In this document: positions 8,647 through 16,384 of the stretch, piece by piece
Layout: every line of letters begins with the position of its first letter
Numbering within the stretch: the stretch's first letter is position 1
Assembly (NCBI RefSeq): GCF_009192945.1
Contig: NZ_NSET01000038.1
Coordinates: 1-56,316, forward strand
Source of the DNA: Xanthomonas maliensis
GTDB lineage: Bacteria > Pseudomonadota > Gammaproteobacteria > Xanthomonadales > Xanthomonadaceae
Direction of reading: 5' to 3'
DNA: 56,316 nt
The notes under the pieces: generated by a model
Databases searched by the model: none
Told to the model about the DNA's origin: nothing
What the model saw: the letters and a program-made list of their open reading frames with translations, nothing else
Translations under genes and position numbers: made by a program

Positions 8647-10035
8647 TCACGCCTGCGTCGGCAACACGACCCGCACCTCCAGCCCGCCGAGTTCACGCGA
8701 CTGCTCCAGCACGATCCTGCCGCCATGCGCACTTGCCACTTCCTTGGCGATCGCCAGGCCGAGCCCACTGCCCTCCACGCCGCTGCCCAGCTCCCGATGG
8801 AAGCGCAGGAACACCCGCTCGCGCGCTTCTTCGGGAATGCCGGTCCCGGAATCGGCGATGACGATCTCGACCGCGTCGGCGCTGGCGTGGGTGGACACGG
8901 CGATCCGGCCAGCGCGTGGCGTGTAATACACCGCGTTTTCCAACAGGCTACGAATCAGCAGCGCCAGCGCGTGCTCGTCACCACGCACCTGCGCGCCTGC
9001 CAGCGTGGTCGTGAGGGTTTGCTGGCGGGCGTGGCTCAGTGGGCGCAGCTCTTCCACCTCCACCCGCACCAGCGCATCCAGGTCCAGCGGCAGCGCCGGC
9101 ACCACGCGCAAGCTCTGGTCGGCACGACTCAAGGCCAGCAACTGCGCCACCAACCGTTCTACCCGGCTGACGCTGCCGTCCAGATGCTGCTGCGATTCGC
9201 TGCGCTCTTGGTCACCGCGCGCCTGGCGCAGATTGGCCGCATGCACCTTCAACGCACTGATCGGCGTGCGCAATTCGTGCGCAGCGTCGGCGATGAAGCG
9301 GCGCTCGCGCGCGAGTGCGGCATCGAGCCGCTGCAACAGGCCGTTCACCGCGCGCACCAGTCCGTGCACCTCGGCCGGCAGATTGGCGAACTCCAATGGC
9401 GACATGCGCTCGGGATCGCGCTGGCCGATCTGGTCGGACACCCGCACCAACGAGCGGGTGGCCCAACTGACCACCAGCCAGATCAGCACCGCCATCAGCG
9501 GCAAGGCCAGCAACAAGGGCAGCAGGGTGCCCATGGCGATGTCTTCGGCCAGTTCGGCGCGGATATCCGAGCGCTCGGCCGACTGGAACCAGCGCCCCTG
9601 CGTCGAGCGCAGCGTGAACACCCGCCAGGTCATGCCGTCGACCGTGGCATCGGTATAGCCCGCGCGCAACGGCGCCAGCCGCGCCAGCGGCGCACTGTCC
9701 GAGCGCAGCAGCAGCTGGCCCTTCGGGCTCCACACCTGGAACGCCAGCTTGGTTTCGTAGGCGTGCCCATCGGTAAACGCCAATGCCTCGCCGACACCTT
9801 CGGCCCGCCCATGCCAGCCATGCAGCACGATGGGATCGCCTGGGTGTTCGCTCAGATCGCCTAAGGGATCGTCGACCAGGCTCAACAACACGCGCGCCGA
9901 CTGCACCAGACGCGCATCGAACATCTCGCCGGCTTCCTGCAAGCCGGCGTGGTAGCTGAAGAGCGCCGCTAGCGCGATCAGCAGCGAGAGCACGCCGGTC
10001 AGCGACAACAAGAGCGCGCGGCGGATCGAACTCAT
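8647..10035 (-). CDS. Sensor histidine kinase, QseC/PmrB-like
   Basis: A 462-residue inner-membrane kinase. It has a TM helix at about 7-27, a periplasmic sensor region (about 28-168), a second TM helix (about 170-190), a HAMP-like linker, the H-box ADAAHELRTP with phospho-acceptor His253, the N-box around Asn367, and the G boxes DSGTGI (395-400) and GSGLGL (422-427). The ATG at 10035 overlaps the stop of the response regulator gene by 4 bases. It is the last gene of the seven-gene minus-strand operon that begins with the biosynthetic genes, so it probably senses the state that this operon answers to. The signal is unknown. Confidence 0.93.
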   Translation of the reverse strand: MSSIRRALLLSLTGVLSLLIALAALFSYHAGLQEAGEMFDARLVQSARVLLSLVDDPLGDLSEHPGDPIVLHGWHGRAEGVGEALAFTDGHAYETKLAFQVWSPKGQLLLRSDSAPLARLAPLRAGYTDATVDGMTWRVFTLRSTQGRWFQSAERSDIRAELAEDIAMGTLLPLLLALPLMAVLIWLVVSWATRSLVRVSDQIGQRDPERMSPLEFANLPAEVHGLVRAVNGLLQRLDAALARERRFIADAAHELRTPISALKVHAANLRQARGDQERSESQQHLDGSVSRVERLVAQLLALSRADQSLRVVPALPLDLDALVRVEVEELRPLSHARQQTLTTTLAGAQVRGDEHALALLIRSLLENAVYYTPRAGRIAVSTHASADAVEIVIADSGTGIPEEARERVFLRFHRELGSGVEGSGLGLAIAKEVASAHGGRIVLEQSRELGGLEVRVVLPTQA

Positions 10036-10721
10036 CCGGAGGCCTCGCCTGCACGCGCCGCTGCGGCTTCGTCCAGTGCGTAGCCAATTCCGCGCACGGT
10101 GCGGATCAACGAGGGATGCAGCTTGCGGCGCAGCTGATGCACATGCACATCCACTGCGTTGCTGGCCACGTCCTCGTCCCAGCCATACAGATGCTGCTGG
10201 ATCGTCTCCCGGCCCAGCGGTCGGCCACGCTGCTCCATCAGCATCCGCAACAAGGCGAACTCGCGACGGGTCAGGTCCAGCCCGCGCCCATGCCAGGTCA
10301 CCGTCAACCGCTGCGGATCCAGCCGCAGGCCGCCGGCGTCGAGCATGGGTTGCGCGCGCCCGGCACTGCGACGCAGCAGGGCACGTACCCGCGCCTGCAG
10401 CTCGGCGGTGTCGAAGGGCTTGCCCAGATAATCGTCGGCGCCGACATCGAGCCCAAGCGTCCGGTCGGCGGCGCGCTCGCGCGCACTCAGCACCAGGATG
10501 GGCACCTGATCGCCACGTGCGCGGACCTGGCGAATGACCTCGATGCCATCCACGCGCGGCAGGCCCAGATCCAGGATCACCAGATCGATCTCGCCGTCGC
10601 CGATGGCGATCAACGCACCGGCCCCATCGCGCACCCAATCCACTGCGAAAGCGGCCCGGCGCAGCGCCGTGCAGATTCCTTCGCCGAGGGATGCGTCGTC
10701 TTCAACCAGGAGGATGCGCAT
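10032..10721 (-). CDS. OmpR/QseB-type response regulator
   Basis: A 229-residue regulator. The receiver domain carries the acidic pair EDD (residues 7-9), phospho-acceptor Asp51 in VILDLGLP and the conserved Lys101 in LGKPF. The C-terminal winged helix (about 130-225) ends with the HVHQLRRKL recognition-helix motif of the OmpR/PhoB family. The start at 10721 (MRILLVEDD) gives normal family length. It is translationally coupled to the kinase and lies 22 bases after the TPR gene. A pair of CTTAA half-sites 22 bases apart upstream of the operon (15080-15106) resembles PmrA/QseB-type sites and suggests autoregulation. Confidence 0.94.
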   Translation of the reverse strand: MRILLVEDDASLGEGICTALRRAAFAVDWVRDGAGALIAIGDGEIDLVILDLGLPRVDGIEVIRQVRARGDQVPILVLSARERAADRTLGLDVGADDYLGKPFDTAELQARVRALLRRSAGRAQPMLDAGGLRLDPQRLTVTWHGRGLDLTRREFALLRMLMEQRGRPLGRETIQQHLYGWDEDVASNAVDVHVHQLRRKLHPSLIRTVRGIGYALDEAAAARAGEASG

Positions 10722-10743
10722 GCCGGCAGTGTCGCCCGCGTAC

Positions 10744-11415
10744 TCAGTGGCTGGCAAGATGTGCCTGCACCTCTCGCAGTTTGGCCTGCGCTTCCTGCCG
10801 TCGACCGGCATCGGCGACCTCGCGCCCCGGGCGTGGCGGCGCGCTCAAGACTTTGCGAAACGCCTCTGCCGCGCCCTGCCAATCCTTCTGGTCGCGCAGG
10901 AAATCGCCATAGAAGTAATTCGCATCGATGCCAGTGGGATCGATCTCCAACCCCTTGCGCAACAAGGTTCGCGCCCGGTCGTCGTCACCAAAGCCCAGCG
11001 GCCAACCCGGCACCTGATAGTAGAGCGCGCCCAGACTGGTATAGGCCGCGCCGCCCAACGCCGCGGGATCGTGCTGGATGGCCGCATCGAAGTCGGCGCG
11101 TGCACGCTTGACCAAGGCCAATGCGCCCATGCCGCCCTTCTCTCCTGCCAGGCTCGACAACACGATGCCTTCCCAGATCAGTGCAGCGGTCTCGGTGGGC
11201 CGCGCCTGCCGTGCCTGCGCGGCCTGCTGCGCCAACGCTTCGAAGGCAGCCTGGCGCTGCGGCTTGGGCAACTGGTAGGAGATCTGCGCCCAGCGGTCGC
11301 GCACCTGCGTCACCGCCGCGGACGCTGCCTGATCGGCCGCGGTGGCAGCGCCGCACAACAATAGCAGGCACAGCGCGGACACGCGCATAGGGGTGGAACG
11401 ACGCAGCGTGCTCAT
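10744..11415 (-). CDS. Exported TPR-like protein in the acyl-metabolite operon
   Basis: A 223-residue protein with a signal peptide (hydrophobic core LCLLLLCGAATA before an AxA-type site at about residue 27). The mature part is alpha-helical with repeats of the TPR kind, including SLGALYYQVPGWPLGFGDDD, an LRKGLEIDP segment and a following NYFYGDFL helix. It is likely periplasmic and may act as a protein-protein scaffold. Its ATG at 11415 overlaps the SDR stop by 4 bases (ATG at 11388 is an alternative). Proteins of this kind are often annotated only as TPR repeat proteins; no enzymatic motif is seen. Confidence 0.8.
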   Translation of the reverse strand: MSTLRRSTPMRVSALCLLLLCGAATAADQAASAAVTQVRDRWAQISYQLPKPQRQAAFEALAQQAAQARQARPTETAALIWEGIVLSSLAGEKGGMGALALVKRARADFDAAIQHDPAALGGAAYTSLGALYYQVPGWPLGFGDDDRARTLLRKGLEIDPTGIDANYFYGDFLRDQKDWQGAAEAFRKVLSAPPRPGREVADAGRRQEAQAKLREVQAHLASH

Positions 11416-12233
11416 GGCAGCCTCGTACTGGAGTGGGGGGCGGCAGCGGTCGCATGCCGCCGAATGATCGACAGTTGCCCGCGCAGGCTGCGATCCACCA
11501 GCGACGGCACTGCCCCGTTGAGGCGAACGAACAATTTTTCCGGCCATCCGAGCTGACGGCGCAGATCGCCGCGCTCGATGGCGCGCACCAGTTGCGCGGC
11601 GACCAGATCCGGCGCATCGCAATGGGTTCCCAGCGCATGGTTGAGCGCATCCACCGCCTGCGTATTGAAGGCAGTGCGGGTGGCGCGCGGGGCCAGATAC
11701 TGGAACCGTACCGAGGTATCGGCGTGCTCGCGTGCGAGCGCTTCGAACAAACCACGCAAGCCGAACTTGCTGGCGCTGTAGCCGGCAAAACCGGCAAAAC
11801 CAATACTGCCGAAGGTCGAGCCGATGCCGACCACCGCCGCCTGCGGCCGCCGACGCAACAGCGGCAGCAACGCATGGACCAGCAACGCCGGTGCCACCAG
11901 ATTGGCATGCAGCACCTCTTCCAGCTGTTCGGCATGCTGTTGCTCGAACAAGCCAAAACCGCTTTGCGCATGCGCCAGCACCAGCACCGAGGGCGGTGTC
12001 GACGCAGCCTCGGCGGCCGCCACCAGCGCGCTGCGACCGTTGGCGGTGGAAAGATCGGCCACCACCGGAATGACCCTGTCCGCCGCCGCGCCTGCGCGCA
12101 ATGGCTGCAGGCGCTGCGCATTGCGGCCGACCGCCAGCACGCTGGCGCCTGCCTCGAGCAAGGCCGCGCACAGGGCCGAGCCGATACCGCCACTGGCACC
12201 GGTGAGGATCACGCACTGTCCTTGCAGTTGCAT
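11412..12233 (-). CDS. SDR family oxidoreductase of the acyl-metabolite operon
   Basis: A 273-residue SDR with TGASGGIG at residues 11-18, catalytic Ser139 (GIGSTFG), Tyr152 and Lys156 (YSASK). The usual NNAG is replaced by AHAQ (87-90), and a basic C-terminal extension of about 40 residues follows the core, so it is an unusual SDR. Inferred role: NAD(P)-linked reduction or oxidation of an intermediate made by its neighbours. The ATG at 12233 shares a single base with the stop of the diiron protein gene, and its stop overlaps the start of the TPR gene: tight translational coupling. Confidence 0.88.
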   Translation of the reverse strand: MQLQGQCVILTGASGGIGSALCAALLEAGASVLAVGRNAQRLQPLRAGAAADRVIPVVADLSTANGRSALVAAAEAASTPPSVLVLAHAQSGFGLFEQQHAEQLEEVLHANLVAPALLVHALLPLLRRRPQAAVVGIGSTFGSIGFAGFAGYSASKFGLRGLFEALAREHADTSVRFQYLAPRATRTAFNTQAVDALNHALGTHCDAPDLVAAQLVRAIERGDLRRQLGWPEKLFVRLNGAVPSLVDRSLRGQLSIIRRHATAAAPHSSTRLP

Positions 12234-12907
12234 CACGCAGCCTCCGCCAGACGCACGCCATCCGCACGCAGGGTGCGGAACACATCGCCATACAGCACAT
12301 AGAAGCGGCGCGCGGCATGCACCACTGCCTGCCGGTCTTCCTCCACGTCCAGACGGTTCATCAACCCCTCGAAGAAGCCGGCGTGCTCCACATCCAGATC
12401 GCCATGCGACAGCAGATAGCTGAAGGCGTTGCGCGGCAGCCGCAGGGTCGATTCGATGGTGGTCGCTGCGCGCGTGGCCAGCGCCACGCTGGTGCCTTCC
12501 AGCACCAGCACCATGCCGAAGAAGCCGACCGGATTGCCGCGCGCGATGGTGTCGTAGGCGTAGCTGACCATCAGCTCGGTGGCTAACGACGGCGAGGATC
12601 CGGCCGCCACCGCGCGATCGACGCCGCAGGCTACCAGGTCGTCCAGGATCCACTCCTGGTGCCCCATCTCCTCTTCGATGTATTCGCCGATCGCCACCCG
12701 CAACCATTCCAGCCGTGCCGGCAGGCGCGCACCGCAGGCCATCAACAATGGCACGGTGTGGCGCACGTGGTGATAGGCCTGGGTCAGGAAGGCGGTGTAG
12801 TCCGCGCGCGTGATCGCCCCACCCAGTGCGGACTGGATGATGGGCACCGATACCAATTGCGCCCGTTCGTGCGCCGTCAGGGCCAGCAGTTCGTCATGAA
12901 ACGTCAT
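12233..12907 (-). CDS. TenA-like/haem-oxygenase-like diiron oxidase (HDO) candidate
   Basis: A 224-residue all-helical protein of the TenA/haem-oxygenase-like fold. It shows the metal-ligand pattern known from HDOs such as SznF and UndA: E80-x2-H83 (EEEMGHQEW), E137 (VLEGTS), and H168-x3-D172-x2-H175 (SHGDLDVEHAG). Known members use O2 at a non-haem diiron site for N-oxygenation, C-C cleavage or decarboxylation to terminal alkenes. A thiaminase-type Cys is not evident, so a TenA thiamin-salvage role is unlikely. Neighbouring acyl ligase and SDR genes suggest oxidation of an acyl or amino-acyl intermediate. The 4-base overlap with the ligase gene fixes the start. Diiron binding is predicted, not shown. 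Confidence 0.82.
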   Translation of the reverse strand: MTFHDELLALTAHERAQLVSVPIIQSALGGAITRADYTAFLTQAYHHVRHTVPLLMACGARLPARLEWLRVAIGEYIEEEMGHQEWILDDLVACGVDRAVAAGSSPSLATELMVSYAYDTIARGNPVGFFGMVLVLEGTSVALATRAATTIESTLRLPRNAFSYLLSHGDLDVEHAGFFEGLMNRLDVEEDRQAVVHAARRFYVLYGDVFRTLRADGVRLAEAA

Positions 12908-14400
12908 TGCACAACTCCGGAAACAGAAAGGGTCGCAGGGCGGCGGTAGCACGCGTCCACTGCAGTCTGGTAATGGAACAGGATCGCCTCGCGGCGCGGC
13001 CGGCCATTGGCCGTCAGCAGGCCATCGGCGGCGGTGAATGGACGATCGGCGCGCACGATGCGGGCCACGCGCGCATAGTCGGGCAGCCCGGCATTGACCT
13101 CGGCCACCGCCTGCGCGATTGCGGCATCGGCCATCTCGGCGCGCCGCGGCCACAGCACCGCGACGTTATCGGCCTGGCCTTCGCCCCACACCACCGCCTG
13201 CGCCACGCTGCTGTGCTGCAGTAGCTCGCTTTCCACCCATTCGGGCGACACGTTGCGGCCGTAGGCGGTGATGAAGACGTTCTTGCGCCGCCCGGTGACA
13301 TGCACGAAGCCATCCTGATCGATCTCGCCCAGATCGCCGGTGCGGATCGGGCCGGCGGGCAGCCGCTCGCCGCCCAGAAATCCCATCGCACGTACGCCGT
13401 CGACCACGATCTCGCCATCGTCGATGCGCACCGTGGCATGCGCCAGCGGGCGCCCCACGCTGCCGGCGCGCTGCGCATCCGGACGATTGAGACACACCAC
13501 CGACGCGCACTCGGTCAACCCATAGCCTTCGAACACCGGCAGCCCCAGCGCCTGCGCACGTGCCAGCAAGGAGGGACCGATGCGCCCGCCGCCGACGGCG
13601 AGATAGCGCAACGATGCCGGCGGCGGGCTGCCCTGCTCGGCCGCCATCACCAGTGCCAGCAACAACTGCGGTACCAGGATCACGCTCTCGGGCTGGTAGC
13701 GATGTAGGCAACGCAGCAGCGTCGGCACATCCAGCCCCGACGCGCCGGTGTAGCCGATTTCCGCCAGGCTGGGCAGCACGATTTGCGCGTCGGCCAACAG
13801 CGTGGCGTACAGACCGGCCACGTTCTCCAGCAAGGTGGACAGCGGCATCAGACAGAGATGGCGGCGTGGCGCCAGCGTCGCCGAGGCATCGACCAACGAG
13901 CCGGCCACCTGCAGCAGATCCGCGGCCGCCAGGCACACGCCCTTGGGGCGACCGGTGGTCCCGGAGGTATAGGTGATGCAGCCGATGCCCTCGGCCAGCA
14001 CCACCGGCGCCGGCGGCAAGCGCCAACCGCTGAGCGCCATCTCCGACAGTCGCCGCGGCAATGCCTCGCGCCCCGCCGGCAACGGTGTCCCGGCGGCGAC
14101 GATCACCGCCTGCGCACCACTGGACGCCAGTGCATGCTCGACCTGCTCGCCGGAAAAGAACGTCGGCAGCGGCACATGCACCCCGCCGATCGCGCGGATC
14201 GCCAGATCGAGCACCAACCACTGCACACCGTTGTCCAGGCGACTGGCGATGCAGCGCAGCTGCGCTGCCTCCAACGCCTGCGCAAGTCCGGCGACCTGGG
14301 CCTGCAGCGCCTGGTCGGACACCGAACCCGCGCTGGTGATGACGCGCGCCGCATGGCCATGCAGCGCCTCCAACAAACGATTCGACATGGCGGCGTTCAT
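12904..14400 (-). CDS. AMP-forming acyl ligase (ANL superfamily)
   Basis: A 498-residue adenylate-forming enzyme: A3 P-loop YTSGTTGRPKG (144-154), A5 EGYGLTE (291-297), A7 RTGDLG (353-358) and A8 TGRRKNVFITAYG (369-381). It should activate a carboxylic acid as acyl-AMP and pass it to CoA or another acceptor. The A10 region reads LTANGRPRR, so the usual catalytic Lys seems replaced by Arg; this may slow the adenylation half-reaction or mark a subfamily. The protein is somewhat shorter than long-chain acyl-CoA synthetases. The start at 14400 overlaps the upstream stop by 4 bases. It probably feeds the diiron protein and SDR that follow. Confidence 0.88.
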   Translation of the reverse strand: MNAAMSNRLLEALHGHAARVITSAGSVSDQALQAQVAGLAQALEAAQLRCIASRLDNGVQWLVLDLAIRAIGGVHVPLPTFFSGEQVEHALASSGAQAVIVAAGTPLPAGREALPRRLSEMALSGWRLPPAPVVLAEGIGCITYTSGTTGRPKGVCLAAADLLQVAGSLVDASATLAPRRHLCLMPLSTLLENVAGLYATLLADAQIVLPSLAEIGYTGASGLDVPTLLRCLHRYQPESVILVPQLLLALVMAAEQGSPPPASLRYLAVGGGRIGPSLLARAQALGLPVFEGYGLTECASVVCLNRPDAQRAGSVGRPLAHATVRIDDGEIVVDGVRAMGFLGGERLPAGPIRTGDLGEIDQDGFVHVTGRRKNVFITAYGRNVSPEWVESELLQHSSVAQAVVWGEGQADNVAVLWPRRAEMADAAIAQAVAEVNAGLPDYARVARIVRADRPFTAADGLLTANGRPRREAILFHYQTAVDACYRRPATLSVSGVVQ

Positions 14401-15056
14401 TGCGCCACCGCCATGCACAGCGCCGTTTCCATCTGCACCTCCCCGAGTGCCTGTTGCATCAAATAGGCGTGGCCGGCCGCCACGTCGCCGCACATCACCC
14501 GCGGCTGGGTGTCGTAGTAGCGCCCCCAAGCGCCCACGTCCCCCTCCAGCCGCGCCGCGCTGGCCTCGGCCAGCGCCACCGGCGCCAATTGCAGCCGATG
14601 GCAGGCATTGCGCAATTGCCGGGTCGCCACGAACAACACCCAACGCACCTGCGCCGCCTGCAGCAGGCAGGTCAGCTGCATGATCAACTCGCGCGCCACG
14701 CCCGGCGTCACCGCCGCAAAGTTGCCCACCTCCGCCAGCTGGCCGCGCCCCACGGTGTCGACCCGCAGCTCCAGCGCCACCGACGCCTCGGCCGCCACGT
14801 CCAGGTACTGCTCCACGAACAAGCCCCCTTCCCCGCCAAGCTTCAGCCCCACCGCGGCCAGCAGATGCCCATTGGCATCCCGGTAGGCCAGCAGATGCGG
14901 CAGGAAGCTCTGCAACCGCGCCCCGTAGCGCGACAGATAGACATCGGCGATAAACCCTTCGATCGACGCCCGCTGCGGATGGTCGACCCCGACCAGTTCG
15001 CCATGCGCAAAGCGCCCCGGCAGGGACACGAGAGAAGTGAGAGGGATCCAGGACAT
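14397..15056 (-). CDS. Thermostable hemolysin family protein (GNAT-like fold)
   Basis: A 219-residue protein resembling the thermostable-hemolysin family first named in Vibrio (delta-VPH). Recognisable segments are SFLPHLLAYRD (50-60), AAVGLKLG, LFVEQYLD (79-86) and AEVGNFA (108-114). The family resembles GNAT and acyl-homoserine-lactone-synthase-like acyltransferases, so a transferase role is more plausible than direct pore formation; there is no signal peptide. It is the first gene of the operon, with CTTAA half-sites just upstream, and shares a 4-base overlap with the ligase gene. The acceptor and acyl donor are unknown. Confidence 0.8.
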   Translation of the reverse strand: MSWIPLTSLVSLPGRFAHGELVGVDHPQRASIEGFIADVYLSRYGARLQSFLPHLLAYRDANGHLLAAVGLKLGGEGGLFVEQYLDVAAEASVALELRVDTVGRGQLAEVGNFAAVTPGVARELIMQLTCLLQAAQVRWVLFVATRQLRNACHRLQLAPVALAEASAARLEGDVGAWGRYYDTQPRVMCGDVAAGHAYLMQQALGEVQMETALCMAVAQ

Positions 15057-15079
15057 GGCGCCATCCTTGGCCCGCTGGA

Positions 15080-15106
15080 TTAAGACAAAATTATTCAGTT
15101 GTTAAG
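15080..15106 (-). promoter_or_regulatory. Candidate response-regulator box and promoter of the acyl-metabolite operon
   Basis: Read on the minus strand, two CTTAA half-sites lie 22 bases apart (two helical turns) with an AT-rich centre (AATAATTTTG), 24 bases before the first gene. PmrA/QseB-type regulators bind CTTAA direct repeats, and the operon itself encodes such a regulator. A natural 11-base spacing would place a third, degenerate half-site between them. The match is by eye. Confidence 0.45.
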
Positions 15107-15435
15107 CAGTTCTTCGTTTTGCGATCACGCAGCGTTAGAGGGCCGAGCGGCCCAGCCCGGCGCGCGATGGCGAGATAGCCCCGGAAGCCCGGACGGGACG
15201 CGGCGCATGCGCGCGGCGGCAACCGGACGCGACCACGAAGAACCGACCTGCCGCCCAATCCAGGCGAGCGCCATCCCGCGCCCGAGGCCGGAAACGTGCA
15301 GACCACCGCCCTCGTCGCAGGGCATCCCTCCAGGATGAGGCCGGTCGGAGACAGCCAGCGGGCAGCCGGGTACACTTTGCGCCCCGCACAAGGACGCCGT
15401 GCCCCGGCCCAGCGCAGTGCGGCCTTGCCACGCAA
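15107..15435. other. GC-rich intergenic region between operon and tRNA
   Basis: No gene with a credible start or codon pattern is seen. It must hold the promoter of tRNA-Ile and possibly upstream elements for the minus-strand operon. Nothing else is recognisable. Confidence 0.5.
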
Positions 15436-15511
15436 GGGCCTATAGCTCAACGGTTAGAGCAGAGGACTCATAATCCTTTGGTTCCAGGTTCGAATCCTGG
15501 TGGGCCCACCA
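15436..15511 (+). tRNA. tRNA-Ile(CAU) (ileX type; Met by anticodon alone)
   Basis: A 76-base cloverleaf with an encoded CCA end. The acceptor arms GGGCCTA and TGGGCCC pair, the discriminator is A (15508), and the T-loop reads GGTTCGAATCC. The anticodon CAT is at 15469-15471 in the loop CTCATAA. Overall sequence resembles E. coli ileX, so the C34 is probably modified to lysidine by TilS and the tRNA reads AUA as Ile. tRNA genes of this kind are common integration sites, and the accessory region begins right after it; no direct repeat of the 3' end was found further on. Confidence 0.93.
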
Positions 15512-15665
15512 AGCGGTCTATGTCGCGCGTGGCGAGCGACTGCTCGCACTAACTAAACCTGCTGAGTTGCTGCACCTTCTGCAGGCCGGCATCAAAATCT
15601 CAGCACCGCGCCGACATTTCGCAAGAGCATATGGCTACGCATTGAACCTAAGCCAGTACTGCTAA
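15512..15665 (+). pseudogene. Open-frame remnant abutting the tRNA
   Basis: From the tRNA end an open frame without a start codon runs for about 50 codons to a TAA at 15663 (segments such as LLALTKPAELLHLLQ and ARAYGYALNLSQYC). Composition looks coding. It could be the 3' scar of an integrase or other island gene, but I do not recognise the family. Confidence 0.3.
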
Positions 15666-15719
15666 CATCACAGTGTGATGCGCGTTGGGAAAATGCCTAG
15701 CGGACTGATCCATGATCAG
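15666..15719. promoter_or_regulatory. Two operator-like palindromes upstream of the T6SS cassette
   Basis: CATCACA-G-TGTGATG (15666-15680) and CTGATC-CAT-GATCAG (15705-15719) are perfect palindromes 24 bases apart, just upstream of the first small ORF at 15746. Their symmetry and location suggest binding sites controlling the cassette. No regulator is encoded nearby. Confidence 0.4.
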
Positions 15720-15745
15720 CATCCCCCCGGCAGGAGGATCGCGGT

Positions 15746-15793
15746 ATGGAACAGTGCCCGGATCAGCCTTCTTGGTTCGCGTATGACAGGTAA
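15746..15793 (+). CDS. Possible 15-residue leader peptide
   Basis: A short ORF encoding MEQCPDQPSWFAYDR with a strong AGGAGG site 10 bases upstream. Its stop is 3 bases before the ATG at 15797, so it may be translated and couple translation to the next ORF, or be a decayed gene start. Too short for any family call. Confidence 0.3.
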   Translation: MEQCPDQPSWFAYDR

Positions 15794-15796
15794 AAC

Positions 15797-15946
15797 ATGG
15801 AGGGCCTCGGCCTTTCCGCCCCTGGCATCCATGGCTGCGTCACCAGCTTGATTTCGGCACTGGGCAGTATGGTGGCTCTGGCTGATTACGCGGTATCAAA
15901 GGCTCAGGAAACTCGCCGCCTGGAGGATGCTTGTGGCGAGCAGTGA
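15797..15946 (+). CDS. Small hydrophobic protein before the PAAR gene
   Basis: A 49-residue ORF with a mildly hydrophobic central stretch (VTSLISALGSMVALADYAV, residues 15-33) and a charged tail. It follows the 15-codon ORF by 3 bases and ends 26 bases before the PAAR start, so it fits the same transcript. Its size and hydrophobic helix could suit a membrane peptide or a remnant of a larger effector protein. Family not recognised. Confidence 0.4.
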   Translation: MEGLGLSAPGIHGCVTSLISALGSMVALADYAVSKAQETRRLEDACGEQ

Positions 15947-15972
15947 GCGCATCGACCAGGAGCACGGTTGGG

Positions 15973-16383
15973 ATGCCAAAGAATTTCATCGTCGTGGGTG
16001 ATCCGACAAGCAGTGGCGGACATGTGATCTCTGGATCACCGGTCACTGACATCGACGGAAAGCCCCTCGCGCGCGTGGGCGACCGCGCCCTATGCCGAAA
16101 GCACAATGGCAACTTCGCCATTGTGGGCGGCAACCTAACGATCATGATGGACGGCCAAGCCGTCGCGCTTCACGGCGATTACTTGGCCTGCGGCTGCCAG
16201 GTGCTTTCCAGCAAGCAATCCCGCGTGTTTCTCGATGAGGGCCCAGGGGCAGCTGGGGCCGGCGCTGCGACCGAAGTCCTCCCGGGAGCTGCGCTTCTTG
16301 AAGCGATCGCTCAGAAACCGCCCGTGTGTAAAGAGTGCTTGCTGGCCGGCAGCCAGTCGGGCGCTGCCGTCATGAGGCGCTGA
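15973..16383 (+). CDS. PAAR domain protein (T6SS spike tip)
   Basis: A 136-residue protein. Residues about 5-85 form a PAAR repeat domain (GDPTSSGGHVISGSP, then VARVGD-like ARVGDRALCRKH and GGNLTIMMDGQAVALHGD, DYLACGCQVL), with Cys and His residues suited to the Zn site at the tip. PAAR proteins cap the VgrG spike of type VI secretion systems and carry effectors. The ATG at 15973 is chosen because the domain starts at residue 5. The C-terminal 50 residues are unassigned. It is followed 1 base later by a DUF4123 adaptor gene, the usual order for PAAR-adaptor-effector cassettes. No T6SS structural genes are in the window. Confidence 0.85.
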   Translation: MPKNFIVVGDPTSSGGHVISGSPVTDIDGKPLARVGDRALCRKHNGNFAIVGGNLTIMMDGQAVALHGDYLACGCQVLSSKQSRVFLDEGPGAAGAGAATEVLPGAALLEAIAQKPPVCKECLLAGSQSGAAVMRR

Positions 16384-16384
16384 C

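Noticed and set aside
12233..12907. TenA thiaminase II / thiamin salvage function
   Set aside because: The His/Glu/Asp ligand set fits diiron oxidases, no catalytic Cys is seen and no thiamin gene is near.
14397..15056. Calling the first operon gene a secreted haemolysin and virulence toxin
   Set aside because: It has no signal peptide and its features resemble GNAT-like acyltransferases; the name is historical.
15436..15511. Calling the tRNA tRNA-Met because of its CAT anticodon
   Set aside because: The body resembles ileX of E. coli more than elongator or initiator Met tRNAs, so Ile with a lysidine-modified anticodon is preferred, though Met cannot be excluded.
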